Assembly: GCF_000507765.1 (NCBI RefSeq)
Contig: NZ_KI669402.1
Location: 62,001-126,000, forward strand
From: Streptococcus parasanguinis CC87K
GTDB taxonomy: Bacteria; Bacillota; Bacilli; Lactobacillales; Streptococcaceae
DNA: 64,000 nucleotides
Direction: 5' to 3'
Positions 9,697 through 18,816 of the stretch are shown in pieces. The notes beneath the pieces were generated by a model. That model saw only the letters and a program-made list of their open reading frames with translations, made no database searches and was not told the DNA's origin. A program made the position numbers and the translations under genes. The first letter of the stretch is position 1. Each line of letters starts with the position of its first letter.

Positions 9697-9951
9697 GACA
9701 CAGTTGGATTTCAGGTACTTTCAGTTTAGCTTTATATCAACCATCATCAAAATCCAACTATTTTCTTATTTTAAAAAATATGAATAAGTTTGATTGAATG
9801 AGGGAATTTCTTTAAATTTTTTCTTAGCACCTATAAGTTAATAATACTATTCTTTAAATTATAGTTTATAATTATCTGATGTTTCAATGACCACAAAACA
9901 AAGTACAGCGAATCACTTCCTTTAGTCAAACATATAACTGAACAACATTGT
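9697..9951. other. AT-rich gap between rpsI-tail site C and the ABC-2 operon
   Basis: There is no open reading frame of note. The first part keeps a weak resemblance to the sequence next to site D, probably recombinase arm-site DNA. Nothing else is recognised. Confidence 0.4.
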
Positions 9952-10737
9952 TTATCTTCCTGCACTTTCATATTTTTTCAATCCTTTTCTAAAAATTGTA
10001 CGACTGATAATAATCAAAAAAACTGTAAAAACTATTTGATAGAAAAATAGGTTCAATGTATCTTTCCCTAAAAATATTAATACTGCAGGATTGGCAATTA
10101 ATAAATTGGGAACAAATAACATAGTGATCAATCTGTTAATACCTGTAAAAATATTATATGGATACTTAGAAATTCCAATATAATTCAAAAATACATCTAC
10201 TTTTGAAAATTTAGTTGGGAACCAAAATGAACTAATCGTTATTAGAAACCAAATTGAATAATATATAATACAACCACACATTAAAGAAAGGATATAAAAT
10301 AATATTTTTAATGAATTTAAATGTACATTTAAATTTCCATAACTTATAAAAATGATCGCAAGACCAAAAAAAGTATTCACGAATTGAACTAAATTAAATG
10401 ATCTAAAAATATAGAACAACTGAGTATCAAACGGCCTCAATAAAATTTGATCCAAGTTACCACTCAAAATATCTGATTCTAAAATTCCCATACTTCTAAT
10501 TAACAATCCCATCATAACTCCATCTACAATAGTGTAGGAACCTACCAAAAATAAAATTTGATAATAGTCCCAACCATTAAAAGAGTCTATGTTTAAGAAA
10601 ATCAATCTAAAAAATACAATAGGTAAACCAATCCACAGTATCGACGAAAATAGACCACAAAAGAAGTCAAAATGAAAATTCATATCAGATTTAAAACCAA
10701 AATGAAGTAGCCTAAAAATTACTTTTATTCTAAACAT
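9952..10737 (-). CDS. ABC-2 type exporter permease (COG3694-like)
   Basis: This 261-residue membrane protein has six hydrophobic segments and is typical of the second permease of three-gene ABC-2 exporters. It contains the LLRPFDTQLFYIFR segment found in the DUF990-like family. The start at 10737 has GGGAGGATAAA immediately upstream. It begins one base after the stop of the preceding permease gene, so translation is coupled. It is the last gene of the 67-aa ORF, ATPase, permease, permease unit. The exported substrate is unknown; the very AT-rich coding sequence suggests acquisition by transfer. Confidence 0.85.
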   Translation of the reverse strand: MFRIKVIFRLLHFGFKSDMNFHFDFFCGLFSSILWIGLPIVFFRLIFLNIDSFNGWDYYQILFLVGSYTIVDGVMMGLLIRSMGILESDILSGNLDQILLRPFDTQLFYIFRSFNLVQFVNTFFGLAIIFISYGNLNVHLNSLKILFYILSLMCGCIIYYSIWFLITISSFWFPTKFSKVDVFLNYIGISKYPYNIFTGINRLITMLFVPNLLIANPAVLIFLGKDTLNLFFYQIVFTVFLIIISRTIFRKGLKKYESAGR

Positions 10738-10738
10738 T

Positions 10739-11533
10739 TTATCCTCCCACATTTGAGAAGTGCTCCACTCCTTTTCTCAATATGAATCTTGATATAATAT
10801 AAAAAATGATGCACCAAATCAATTGAATACAAATAATTCTCAAATAGTCTATTAATTTATATGTATCATTACTAAACATCTGAAGCGGTTCATATACTAA
10901 GTATTTAAAAGGTAATACATCTAAAAACAGACGAAAATTATTTGAAAAAAAACTTAAAGGCAATAATATTCCTGATAAAAACTGAATTACTATTTCTTTA
11001 ACAGTAAGGACAAAAAATATATTTTCTAACCAAAAAGAAAGCATACCTACACAACATGATATTAAAAACCATAGAACCATAGATAGAATAATTGCAATAC
11101 TTCCTAAAATAAGAATTTCAATGGTTAATAACTTATTCTTGTAATAAACACTGGAGAATAAAATGACAGGAATGATGATAAATAATAAATGAGCAAGCCT
11201 ATCTCCAAGCATTTTACAAAAATAATACTTATAAAAAGTAACAGGTTTTATTAATATGCTAAAAAAATTTCCTGAATGAACATCGTCATTGATTTCCCAA
11301 TCAACTGGATAAAAAACAAAATATGAAAAAATTATAGTCCCCAAATAGTATTGAACCATTGAGGTAAAATCATATCCTGCTATATTTATCTGGTTACTCT
11401 GATATATATACGTCCATAAAAATACTGATATCATAATTTGTATACTTGCCTGTAACATTAACAATAGTACACTTGATTTATAGTTCAAAATAGATCGAAA
11501 TGATATCAGAATAATAGACATTTCTTTTTTCAA
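10739..11533 (-). CDS. ABC-2 type exporter permease (COG4587-like)
   Basis: This 264-residue polytopic protein has about six membrane spans and the motif ILIKPVTFYKYYF after the second span, typical of ABC-2 permeases. Translation probably starts at TTG 11533, placed six bases after AAAGGAG and overlapping the TGA of the ATPase gene. It pairs with the following permease to form the membrane channel of the exporter. Substrate unknown. Confidence 0.85.
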   Translation of the reverse strand: MKKEMSIILISFRSILNYKSSVLLLMLQASIQIMISVFLWTYIYQSNQINIAGYDFTSMVQYYLGTIIFSYFVFYPVDWEINDDVHSGNFFSILIKPVTFYKYYFCKMLGDRLAHLLFIIIPVILFSSVYYKNKLLTIEILILGSIAIILSMVLWFLISCCVGMLSFWLENIFFVLTVKEIVIQFLSGILLPLSFFSNNFRLFLDVLPFKYLVYEPLQMFSNDTYKLIDYLRIICIQLIWCIIFYIISRFILRKGVEHFSNVGG

Positions 11534-12516
11534 TTGTGCTCCTTTTTTGTAAAATAGTTTTGTAAAATAATTTCTTCTAAAGAAAGATTTGATATTTCAA
11601 AATCTTCTATATCTACAAGCTTATTGATTGATTCTAATGTCTCAAAGACAAAATCTCTAGGTATTTTTAGTATACATTCCGATTTTGTTTGAGAAATGAC
11701 TACTACTCCTTTAACAGAGCATAACTCTGGTACCAAATCTAATGTCATTTTTATCTTTAAATATTTAAAATCAGAAAATTTAGATAAAATAACATCCATT
11801 GACTCCTGCAAAATAATTTTTCCTTTGTCAATGACGATTAATTCGTCACAAACAGACGAAATATCATCCATATCATGACTCGTTAAAATAATAGTAGTAT
11901 GACATTCTTCATTCATTTTCTTTAAAAATGTTCTGATATCTTTTTTAGACTGTATATCTAACCCTATAGTAGGCTCGTCTAAAAATAATATTTCCGGACT
12001 TGTTAAAGATGCCGCGATAAACTCCATTTTCATTTTTTGTCCAAGAGAGAGGGTCCGGACCTGCTGGTAAAGCTGATCTTTTACATTCAACAAATTGCTT
12101 AATTCCTGAATTCGTTCTTGTAAAATCGCCGGTTCTACCTCATATAAAGTACCAATCAATTGAAAATAATCCATAGCCGAAACATCTTGAAATAACTGTA
12201 ATTTATTTCCTACTACTATTGAAATTTTTTTTCTAAAATTTATACTTCTTTTAAATGGAATTTCTCCATTCACTTCTAATTTTCCGGAACTAGGATAAAG
12301 AGTCCCAGTCAACATTTTAATCGTTGTGGATTTACCAGCTCCATTACTCCCAATAAAGCCAACTATACTCCCTCTCTTAATCGTAAAACTAATATCTTGA
12401 ACAGCTCGAATCGTTATTTGATTACGTTTCAAAAATCTCTTGATAAATGGGAGTCTTGAATCAAAATTATAAAAATTTTTAGATAAATTCTGAGCATTAA
12501 TAACTATTTCACTCAT
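11530..12516 (-). CDS. ABC transporter ATP-binding protein (ABC-2 exporter, COG4586-like)
   Basis: This 328-residue ATPase powers the adjacent permeases. Visible motifs are Walker A GSNGAGKST, the signature LSLGQKMKMEF, Walker B ILFLDEPTIGLD and the switch histidine in TSHDMDD. The N-terminal SKNFYNFDSRLPFIKRFLKR insert and a C-terminal domain of about 90 residues resemble COG4586 ATPases. Translation starts at ATG 12516 behind GAAAGGAG; the upstream small ORF ends within this start region. The system resembles antibiotic or peptide exporters, but the cargo is not indicated. Confidence 0.9.
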   Translation of the reverse strand: MSEIVINAQNLSKNFYNFDSRLPFIKRFLKRNQITIRAVQDISFTIKRGSIVGFIGSNGAGKSTTIKMLTGTLYPSSGKLEVNGEIPFKRSINFRKKISIVVGNKLQLFQDVSAMDYFQLIGTLYEVEPAILQERIQELSNLLNVKDQLYQQVRTLSLGQKMKMEFIAASLTSPEILFLDEPTIGLDIQSKKDIRTFLKKMNEECHTTIILTSHDMDDISSVCDELIVIDKGKIILQESMDVILSKFSDFKYLKIKMTLDLVPELCSVKGVVVISQTKSECILKIPRDFVFETLESINKLVDIEDFEISNLSLEEIILQNYFTKKEHN

Positions 12517-12712
12517 ATATCTCTCCTTTCGATAAAATATATTTACTTGTACTTTTTCCATACTTTACCAAAATGCTAAAGATTGAGCTAAAATCTTCGG
12601 GATGGGTAAAATAATATTTGTCTTTAAAAAGTTTCTCAAAACCTTCAAGGCGATTATTGAAATCATTAAATTTTGTATTGTCTAGCTGGTTGAATGTCTC
12701 TTTAATATCCAT
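12509..12712 (-). CDS. 67-residue protein coupled to the ABC-2 exporter
   Basis: This small charged protein starts MDIKETFNQLDNTKFNDF and ends YILSKGEIYE. GGAGAAAGTTT precedes the ATG. Its TGA overlaps the ATG of the ATPase gene by a few bases, the usual arrangement for translational coupling. There is no signal peptide, membrane span or recognised domain. It could be a regulator, an immunity factor or the C-terminal remnant of a longer gene; upstream DNA shows no continuing frame. Confidence 0.55.
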   Translation of the reverse strand: MDIKETFNQLDNTKFNDFNNRLEGFEKLFKDKYYFTHPEDFSSIFSILVKYGKSTSKYILSKGEIYE

Positions 12713-13165
12713 AAACTTTCTCCGTGATTCTTTATTTCACTTTATAAATAGAAGAGTGTCTGTATATTTATAGATCCTCAAGAACTTGCATTTTATCAAG
12801 TATAAGTAGAATAGTATGTAAGGGTTTACATTTTCATATTATATGATTATTTAAGGAATCCGTCAATTTTCCACATTATTATATGACAAAATGTATTTTT
12901 TAAAAATGCAAAAATCTATGAGCAAGATGTTTGACTTCCTTTTTTAAACTATATATACTTATATTAACCTTAGAAAAGAAAAAATGTTTGAACAGATATT
13001 CAATAATAATTACTTTTTTTAAAATTAAAATTCGAACTTTAAATTTTTATCTTTTTTATATTATTGAGTAACCTAAATTGCCCAATTTGTAAAATTTAGC
13101 TAGACAAAAAAAGACATCCAAGAGAAATTTCTTAAATGTCTGTAAACGTTGATATAAGCGTGTTG
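12713..13165. other. AT-rich non-coding stretch upstream of the ABC-2 unit
   Basis: About 450 bases without a credible gene. It should contain the promoter of the ABC-2 unit, though no consensus boxes stand out. A hairpin near 13110-13140 (gacat...aagaaatttctt...atgtc) is the terminator normally found after the rpsI tail of site D. Confidence 0.45.
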
Positions 13166-13217
13166 ATTAACGTTTTGATAATTGTGATGCTTTACGAGCT
13201 TTCTTAAGACCTGGTTT
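13166..13217 (-). repeat. rpsI-tail site D (attachment-site-like)
   Basis: The minus strand encodes KPGLKKARKASQLSKR plus stop, the S9 C-terminus with Leu for Phe. The 60 bases to its right (ggaaagtatgggtttcagtt and on) match the DNA right of site E closely, so the flanks are homologous as well as the tail. Confidence 0.8.
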
Positions 13218-13382
13218 GGAAAGTATGGGTTTCAGTTGGACTAAAAACAGCGTATTATCAAGGCTTTTCAGAACGATATCTACTGATTAATTTCATAAAA
13301 TATGAATCAATAGATTATAAATAGGGGAATAGTTTAGGTCTGTGAGCATTAAAATAATACACCTAACTTTGATCACCATTTT

Positions 13383-13676
13383 TTAGTTATTCACTCTTTT
13401 TTCAGATAGTGTTTTTAAAGTTATGATGTAAAATGCCGCAATTAAAACACTATACATCATAATCGGAGGATAGAGAATTAAGGATAGAATCAATCCCACT
13501 CCTTTAATTATTTGGTCAGGTATCAATAACTTTCTATATTGTGCGTTAGCTTCAAGTAATTCTTTCTGATCTATATTGGGTTTATCAATTACTTTATGTA
13601 AAAACCAGTTTGCTACCGTTGAAACAACAACGATTATAATCTCCCTATAATCATGGAAAAGTAGTAAAAATAGTTG
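13383..13676 (-). pseudogene. Small membrane protein reading frame without a start codon, after cadX
   Basis: An open frame of 97 codons begins immediately after the cadX stop and runs in the same frame. It includes VVVSTVANWFLHKVIDKPN, a hydrophilic middle (KELLEANAQYRKLL) and a hydrophobic span (GLILSLILYPPIMMYSVL), ending LSEKRVNN. No ATG, GTG or TTG with a ribosome site lies near its beginning. It may be the remnant of a small membrane protein fused to the cadX end by deletion. Function unknown. Confidence 0.45.
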
Positions 13677-14015
13677 TTATCCTAGTTGATTAAAAAAATC
13701 TCTGATTTCCTCATCCTTTATAAAATAATATATAATTTTCCCCTCTCTTCTAGTGTCCAAGATATTTTGATTGGCTAGTTTACGAAGATGGTGGGAGGCA
13801 GATGCCATACTGAGATTTAATAAACAGGCTATATCGCAGACACAGAGTTCTTCGACGGCAAGGAGATAAAAGATGATATTTATCTGTTTATTATCGGTAA
13901 ATTTTGATAAAATGCGAAGTGATTTTTGGACTTTTTCCTTTTCAAGGTAGTTCGTTGCGGTTGTAACATTTTGTTGATTTATAACATCCACTTGACAGAT
14001 ACTATCTTTTTTCAT
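13677..14015 (-). CDS. cadX: ArsR/SmtB-family metal-responsive repressor CadX
   Basis: This 112-residue winged-helix repressor carries the metal-binding ELCVCDIA motif in the recognition region and the DNA-reading helix MASASHHLRKL. CadC/CadX proteins leave the operator when they bind Cd(II), Zn(II) or Pb(II). The ATG at 14015 is preceded by GGAG. It follows cadD by 11 bases. The palindrome upstream of cadD is the probable operator. Confidence 0.92.
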   Translation of the reverse strand: MKKDSICQVDVINQQNVTTATNYLEKEKVQKSLRILSKFTDNKQINIIFYLLAVEELCVCDIACLLNLSMASASHHLRKLANQNILDTRREGKIIYYFIKDEEIRDFFNQLG

Positions 14016-14026
14016 AATTTTTTCTC

Positions 14027-14641
14027 CTAGCCTAACACAGCCCATAGCATGTCAAAGCTGTTGTTTTCAATCAGGATATACATCCCCAATCCTAAATAGA
14101 CAACGGCAATAAACCATCTGCTATATTTTTCCAAAGTTTCTCCAACAGAAGGGACTTGTGCTAATTTTTGGGCAGAAAAAACCAAGAGATAAATCATGAC
14201 TAGAAAAGTAAGTAAAGTCACTATCAAATTCGCTAAATTTAAGGTGGTAAAATATGGGACAAAGACACCAATATTGTCAGCGCCACAACTTGCAAAAGTA
14301 ATCATAGCGACTAGAAAAATCAGGTTTTTATTGTCTTTTCGCAAACCATCTTTTGCAATAGCTTCTCCATCAGAATCTCCTAAAAGCAAAACTTTGAGGC
14401 CTAGGAAAATTGGAATCAAACCGAGTAAACCTAAAATCTCTTTACTAGGAATATAATTTAAGACAAATGCAAAAAGCAAACTTAGGAATATTAGACTAAC
14501 AGAGCCTAGAAATTGTCCTAAATAGATGTTAATGATGTCTTTTCTGCTTTTTCTTTTGGCAAAAAATAACATTAGGATAATAAGTAAGTCTACGGCTGTC
14601 CCAGAATACAGGATTATTGAAGTAACAATATTTTGAATCAT
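14027..14641 (-). CDS. cadD: Cadmium resistance transporter CadD
   Basis: This 204-residue membrane protein starts MIQNIVTSIILYSGTAVDLLI. It has the family block YLGQFLGS and the conserved FASCGADNIGVFVPYF motif whose Cys and Asp lie in a membrane segment. CadD confers low-level cadmium resistance in staphylococci and streptococci, probably by efflux or binding. The start at 14641 has GAGGTG upstream. It forms an operon with cadX behind a sigma-A promoter and ArsR-type operator. Confidence 0.93.
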   Translation of the reverse strand: MIQNIVTSIILYSGTAVDLLIILMLFFAKRKSRKDIINIYLGQFLGSVSLIFLSLLFAFVLNYIPSKEILGLLGLIPIFLGLKVLLLGDSDGEAIAKDGLRKDNKNLIFLVAMITFASCGADNIGVFVPYFTTLNLANLIVTLLTFLVMIYLLVFSAQKLAQVPSVGETLEKYSRWFIAVVYLGLGMYILIENNSFDMLWAVLG

Positions 14642-14651
14642 AAAACACCTC

Positions 14652-14702
14652 ATTCAAATATATTTTTGAATTTATTCTAACATTAAACTTTGTAGATGTC
14701 AA
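14652..14702 (-). promoter_or_regulatory. Promoter and ArsR-type operator of cadDX
   Basis: The minus strand has TTGACA (14697-14702), 17 bases, then TAGAAT (14674-14679). The imperfect palindrome attcaaatatatttttgaat (14652-14671) lies right after the -10 box. It resembles known CadC operators. Confidence 0.8.
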
Positions 14703-14812
14703 CTTAAAATCCACCAATTAATAATTGCATGTCAATATTTGTATTGTGAAACTAGTTTCAGAAATATATAGTCTTAAAGTATGTCCACTGCCAATGGTTT
14801 TTTCAATATTTA

Positions 14813-14880
14813 AAAGGAGAGAACCAATTTGGTCCTCTCCAGGGTATAATTTTCCACCAACCCACTACAGTTGACAAAGA
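14813..14880. repeat. IS-end-like inverted repeat, partner of 27910-27973
   Basis: The hairpin ggagagaaccaatttggtcc... and the block caacccactacagttgacaa recur in inverted orientation at 27910-27973. This looks like the degenerate end of an insertion sequence, possibly ISL3-like. No transposase accompanies either copy. Confidence 0.45.
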
Positions 14881-14940
14881 ACCGTTATTCTCAAATGAGA
14901 CAACTCCTTTTAGTTTTTATAACCTCAGCTTCTCGGTCTC

Positions 14941-17004
14941 TTACCTACTTTTAATAGAAAGACTACGAAGGACGATTCTTAAAGTAGTCAGATTGTGCAA
15001 TATCGAAAGATTAGATGGGCTTAACCAATTTAACAACCCAAATCCAATTAAACTTCCATTTATTACAACTGTTTCTTGAATATTTCTTTGAATTAATTTC
15101 TGCAACGATTCAGATAAAGAATTCAATTCCTCGAAGAAATCTAAACGATTATCTAATAATAAAATATCACTCATCTGCTTAGAAATATCAGCACTTTCAT
15201 TCATCACAACCCCAATATCTGCAAGCGTCAAGGCAGCAGAGTCGTTTAACCCGTCTCCAACCATCAAAATAGTTCGGCCAGCTTTCTGTAATTCCTGAAC
15301 CAACTGAAACTTACCATCTGGTTTTAAATCAGTATAAACGTTGTCAAATGGCAGATCTTTAACCAACTCTTCTGTTCTAGCCAACGTATCACCAGTTGCC
15401 AGAATCAGTTTTTTCCCTTGGCGCTTTAGCTTTTTCAATGCAACTTTCGCCTCGCTTCTCAAGGGAGTGTGGATACAAAACATCCCAATTAATTCTTTCT
15501 TATAAGCCAAAAACAATAAATTGTAATGAGTCTTATATTGCTCAATCAAGGCCAGCTGCTCAGAACTAATTCTTACCTGTTCGTCTTGCATTAGTACATA
15601 ATTTCCAATGACAACCGATTGACCATCAATTTGCGATTTAATCCCTTTGCTTGCAACATACTGAAGCTTGCCATGCATTTCTTCGTGTTCAATGCCTTCA
15701 ATTTCAGCTTGTTTAACAATTGCATTGGCAATAGGATGATAGATATGTTCCTCCAAACATGCACTTATTCTTAAAATATCTTTCTCAGTATAATCTCCGA
15801 AAGGAAGAACCTTTTCAACCAAAGGATAACTCGTCGTGATGGTACCCGTTTTATCAAACAAGAAAGTATCCACTTCCAGATATTTTTCTAATACATCACC
15901 ATCTTTAATAACCATTTCTCGATTTAGACCTTCCTTTATGGCCGTAAGGTAGGCTACAGGTGTGGATATTTTTAGAGCACATGAAAAATCCACCAATAAA
16001 AAGGAAATGGCTTTTGAAAACGAACCTGTTAACAGATAAGTCAAACCAGCACCTAAGAAGTTATATTTTACAACCTTGTCTGCCATCCTAATAAAATGAC
16101 GTTGTTTTGTCTTCTTACTCTCTTCAGATTTTTTCATCAGATTGATGAGTTGCAAAATACGACTGTTTATCTGATTATCAGTCACACGAATTCTTAACTC
16201 TCCTGTTTCCAAAACAGTATTCGCACATACAGAATCTCCCTCTTTCTTTTCAACAGGGAAGCTCTCTCCAGTCAAGGAACTCTCATTGACCATGCCTAAT
16301 CCTGAAACCACTTGGCCGTCAAACAAGATTTCATTACCTTGGGAGACAACTAATACATCACCTACTTGAACATCAGAACTCTTGATGCTGATGACCATGT
16401 CTCCCCGCACTAAGAAAACATCACTTTCTTTAGCAAGAAGGCTTTGTTCCAAATCTGTTGCTGTTTTTTTTAAAGACCACTGATCCAGATGATTACCCAA
16501 ATCAAGCATAAACATGATGTTGCTAGCTGTCTTGGATTGGTTCATAAACAAGGACAACAAAATGGCCGAACAGTCCAAGACCTCCATGGTTAGTTCCTTG
16601 CGCGCTAAAGTTTGATAGGCTTCTTTGACATAACCCAAAGCCTGATAACAAGTCCTAATATAACGAATAGGGTAGGGTACAAAACTTCGAAACAGCAAAC
16701 GCTTAATCGCTGCACCCGATACAATTGAATAAGCACTCTCTTCTCTACGAATGGGAAGAGTCATCAAGTCCGAAACTTTCCCCTTGTCAATTTTTTTTAA
16801 AAAGGCCTCTGCATTTTCTAATACAGAGAAGCCTTCTTTCATACGTAGAGTAAAGTGCTGCTGATCCATATAAAACTGAATAGAGTCGATCCCTTTTTCA
16901 TCTTTAGCCAAGGAACGAAGATAATCTTGAATATCCAAGGTCAGTGAAAACGAGGACGATAATCGGATATGTTGATATCCTCTGTGTAGCACTTTAAAAG
17001 ACAT
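14941..17004 (-). CDS. Heavy-metal translocating P1B-type ATPase
   Basis: This 687-residue P-type ATPase has TGES (245-248) in the actuator domain, the phosphorylated aspartate in DKTGT (Asp384), the HP motif HPIAN, and GDGLNDSAAL. The ion-site helix reads SCALKISTP (341 on) instead of the usual CPC or SPC, which places it near the CtpC-like metal exporters. The last membrane block (HNLTTLRIVLRS) is typical of P1B pumps. There is no CxxC metal-binding domain. I start at ATG 17004 behind AGGTGA, one base after the stop of the DUF6110 gene. The metal is unknown; manganese or zinc are guesses from the family. Confidence 0.9.
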   Translation of the reverse strand: MSFKVLHRGYQHIRLSSSFSLTLDIQDYLRSLAKDEKGIDSIQFYMDQQHFTLRMKEGFSVLENAEAFLKKIDKGKVSDLMTLPIRREESAYSIVSGAAIKRLLFRSFVPYPIRYIRTCYQALGYVKEAYQTLARKELTMEVLDCSAILLSLFMNQSKTASNIMFMLDLGNHLDQWSLKKTATDLEQSLLAKESDVFLVRGDMVISIKSSDVQVGDVLVVSQGNEILFDGQVVSGLGMVNESSLTGESFPVEKKEGDSVCANTVLETGELRIRVTDNQINSRILQLINLMKKSEESKKTKQRHFIRMADKVVKYNFLGAGLTYLLTGSFSKAISFLLVDFSCALKISTPVAYLTAIKEGLNREMVIKDGDVLEKYLEVDTFLFDKTGTITTSYPLVEKVLPFGDYTEKDILRISACLEEHIYHPIANAIVKQAEIEGIEHEEMHGKLQYVASKGIKSQIDGQSVVIGNYVLMQDEQVRISSEQLALIEQYKTHYNLLFLAYKKELIGMFCIHTPLRSEAKVALKKLKRQGKKLILATGDTLARTEELVKDLPFDNVYTDLKPDGKFQLVQELQKAGRTILMVGDGLNDSAALTLADIGVVMNESADISKQMSDILLLDNRLDFFEELNSLSESLQKLIQRNIQETVVINGSLIGFGLLNWLSPSNLSILHNLTTLRIVLRSLSIKSR

Positions 17005-17005
17005 A

Positions 17006-17284
17006 TTATTCACCTGTCAGGCTATCTAATTGTTCTTCTTTCTTTTCCTGTTCGTATAAATATTTAGCGTCTTGTAAAACATCATCACCGTGTTGTTTTA
17101 CAACAGAAACAGATGCATCCAGTCCATCTTTCAATTTGTAAGCTTTAGCCAAGGCCTTAGAATAGCCTTTCTTAGCTTCTTTACTTGCTAAGACTTTCAA
17201 GCCAAGCGTCCCAAATGCTACCCCTCCTAAGAAGAGAGATGATTTTTTCGCAACTTTTGCGACGTTTAATACTTCTTTTAACAT
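17006..17284 (-). CDS. DUF6110 family protein
   Basis: This 92-residue protein has an N-terminal hydrophobic stretch (SLFLGGVAFGTLGLKVL) and a charged helical tail. It matches the small DUF6110 proteins that precede P1B ATPases in streptococci. The AAGGAGG ribosome site is excellent. One base separates it from the ATPase start, so the two are co-translated. It probably assists or anchors the pump, an inference from gene order alone. Confidence 0.85.
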   Translation of the reverse strand: MLKEVLNVAKVAKKSSLFLGGVAFGTLGLKVLASKEAKKGYSKALAKAYKLKDGLDASVSVVKQHGDDVLQDAKYLYEQEKKEEQLDSLTGE

Positions 17285-17464
17285 GTTTATTTCCTCCTTG
17301 TAACTATTGTAGCGAAAAATGACAGCAAAAGCAATTGCTGATATCTGATATATAGATAAAATTCTCTATACTGATATTTAATTATATTATGATGAAAACA
17401 ATATACTTTATTTTTTGATACTGTAAATAATTATGTGTAAACACTTAAGTAGAGTTACGGAGTG

Positions 17465-18046
17465 TTAATTAAATAAGCTTTCAAGTGTATCAGAACATTG
17501 ACCAAACCCTTTATGGATTCGTTGACTTTGCTTGAAATTATAATCTTCAAACAACGTAACTAAGTAACGTTCCAGAGCCTCCTCATTAGGAAAAAGAACC
17601 TTCTTTTTCGTTTGATGTTTGATTTCTTTGTTAAGAGACTCAATGAGGTTTGTCGAATACATGCTGTGCCAAATCTGGTAGGGAAACTGATAAAAAGTTA
17701 AAAGATTATCCGTCTTCTCCAGACTTTCCATGACTTTCCTATACTTTGGTTTCCATTCGGCGAGAAAGTCCTCTAAAGCTTGTCCTGCCATTTCTAAATT
17801 TTCAGCACGATAAATCATTATAAATTGCCCCAGAATAACCGCTCTATCTGCTCGTTTCACTTTACTAGCTAGATTTCGACTAATATGAATTAAGCAACAT
17901 TGTTGTTTAGCTAATGGGTGAGCCTGACTGATAATCTGCTCAAGCCCCTTAAAGCCATCTGTAACTACAAGAGAAATCTGTTGGATTCCTTGGTTTTGAA
18001 GCTTGTCTAACAGGGTGGACCAAGAAGCATTGTTTTCTTGAGGCAA
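17465..18046 (-). pseudogene. IS256-family transposase, C-terminal half
   Basis: 193 codons match the second half of IS256-family transposases: a DDE block (VVTDGFKGLE), the CCLIHISRNLA segment and the C-terminal NLIESLNKEIK. The N-terminal half is missing. The gene is cut at about 18040, exactly where the duplicated 157-bp segment next to rpsI-tail site E begins, so it was broken by the recombination that made this junction. Confidence 0.9.
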
Positions 18047-18229
18047 CTGTGCATAGCATATCTCTATGCGACTAAAGTCGCTAGAGCTATCCTAATTGCG
18101 CACCGCCAGTTCTCATAGAAAAAAACACCTTGCAAGATGCAAAGTGTTTTCGTTTGTATTCTGCTGTCCAGTAACGAATTAACGTTTACTAAATTGTGAT
18201 GCTTTACGGGCCTTTTTCAAGCCTGGTTT
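18030..18229. repeat. rpsI-tail site E with its duplicated left flank
   Basis: 18030-18188 repeats 9346-9502. On the minus strand 18177-18229 encodes KPGLKKARKASQFSKR plus stop, with different synonymous codons from site C (GGCTTG instead of GGTCTT). The terminator hairpin lies at 18121-18152. The junction with the truncated IS256 gene is immediately left. Confidence 0.85.
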
Positions 18230-18330
18230 GGAAAGTATGAATTTCAGTTGGACTAAAAACAGCGTAATATCAAGACTTTTCTCCGCTTTTATAAAAGCGT
18301 TTTTCCAATCAAATTCAACTAATTTTATCT

Positions 18331-18400
18331 AAATGGTGTGGATTTTACCCCCAAAATTACAGAGAATGGAGCTGATAAACACTAAACGTTCACACCATTA
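18331..18400. repeat. 70-bp inverted-repeat element beside site E
   Basis: It begins aatggtgtggatttt and ends gttcacaccatta, which are inverted repeats of each other. A homologous element lies at 21001-21069. Both begin 102-103 bases from the end of their rpsI tail. It is possibly a recombinase arm site or a second attachment sequence. Confidence 0.6.
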
Positions 18401-18542
18401 GTTAAATGATTTTTTTCATCATTTTTCTTAGATGATAGAACTTCTAATTTATTTCTTATTCAAGCAAAAACAACCTGCTATAAGTAAGAAAGAGGAAGAT
18501 ACAAGAAAAACACGGCGTAAAAACCGATTCAGTTCATTGTCC

Positions 18543-18816
18543 TCAATCCTTGTCTGCTTCATTTTCTTTTACGAGATCGTTTTGTGAATCTTTTTCAGAG
18601 AGTTTTTGATCAATATACTTGTCAATGTTTTCATAAAATTCCTTGGTCGCTTCACTATCTAATGTTGGCGAGTTCTGAACTTGATTCACTTTCAATTGAA
18701 CAGATTGAATACCGTAAGAGGCTTGTTTTTGGTGGAGTGTTTCTAATTCTTCTTCTGAAATCGGATCTCCAACAACCGTCAAGACCAATTCATTGTTACT
18801 TGACTTGTAGACTTGA
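18543..18816 (-). pseudogene. C-terminal tail of the DUF389 protein, out of frame
   Basis: The reading NYTVINQVYKSSNNELVLTV followed by GDPISEEELETLHQKQ continues the DUF389 protein but in the next frame; the shift lies near 18840 around GAGTTCGCCAAATT. The tail runs to 18543 and is acidic at its end. Either the gene is a pseudogene or the sequence has a local error. The tail is soluble in related proteins, so the membrane part may still be made. Confidence 0.75.
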
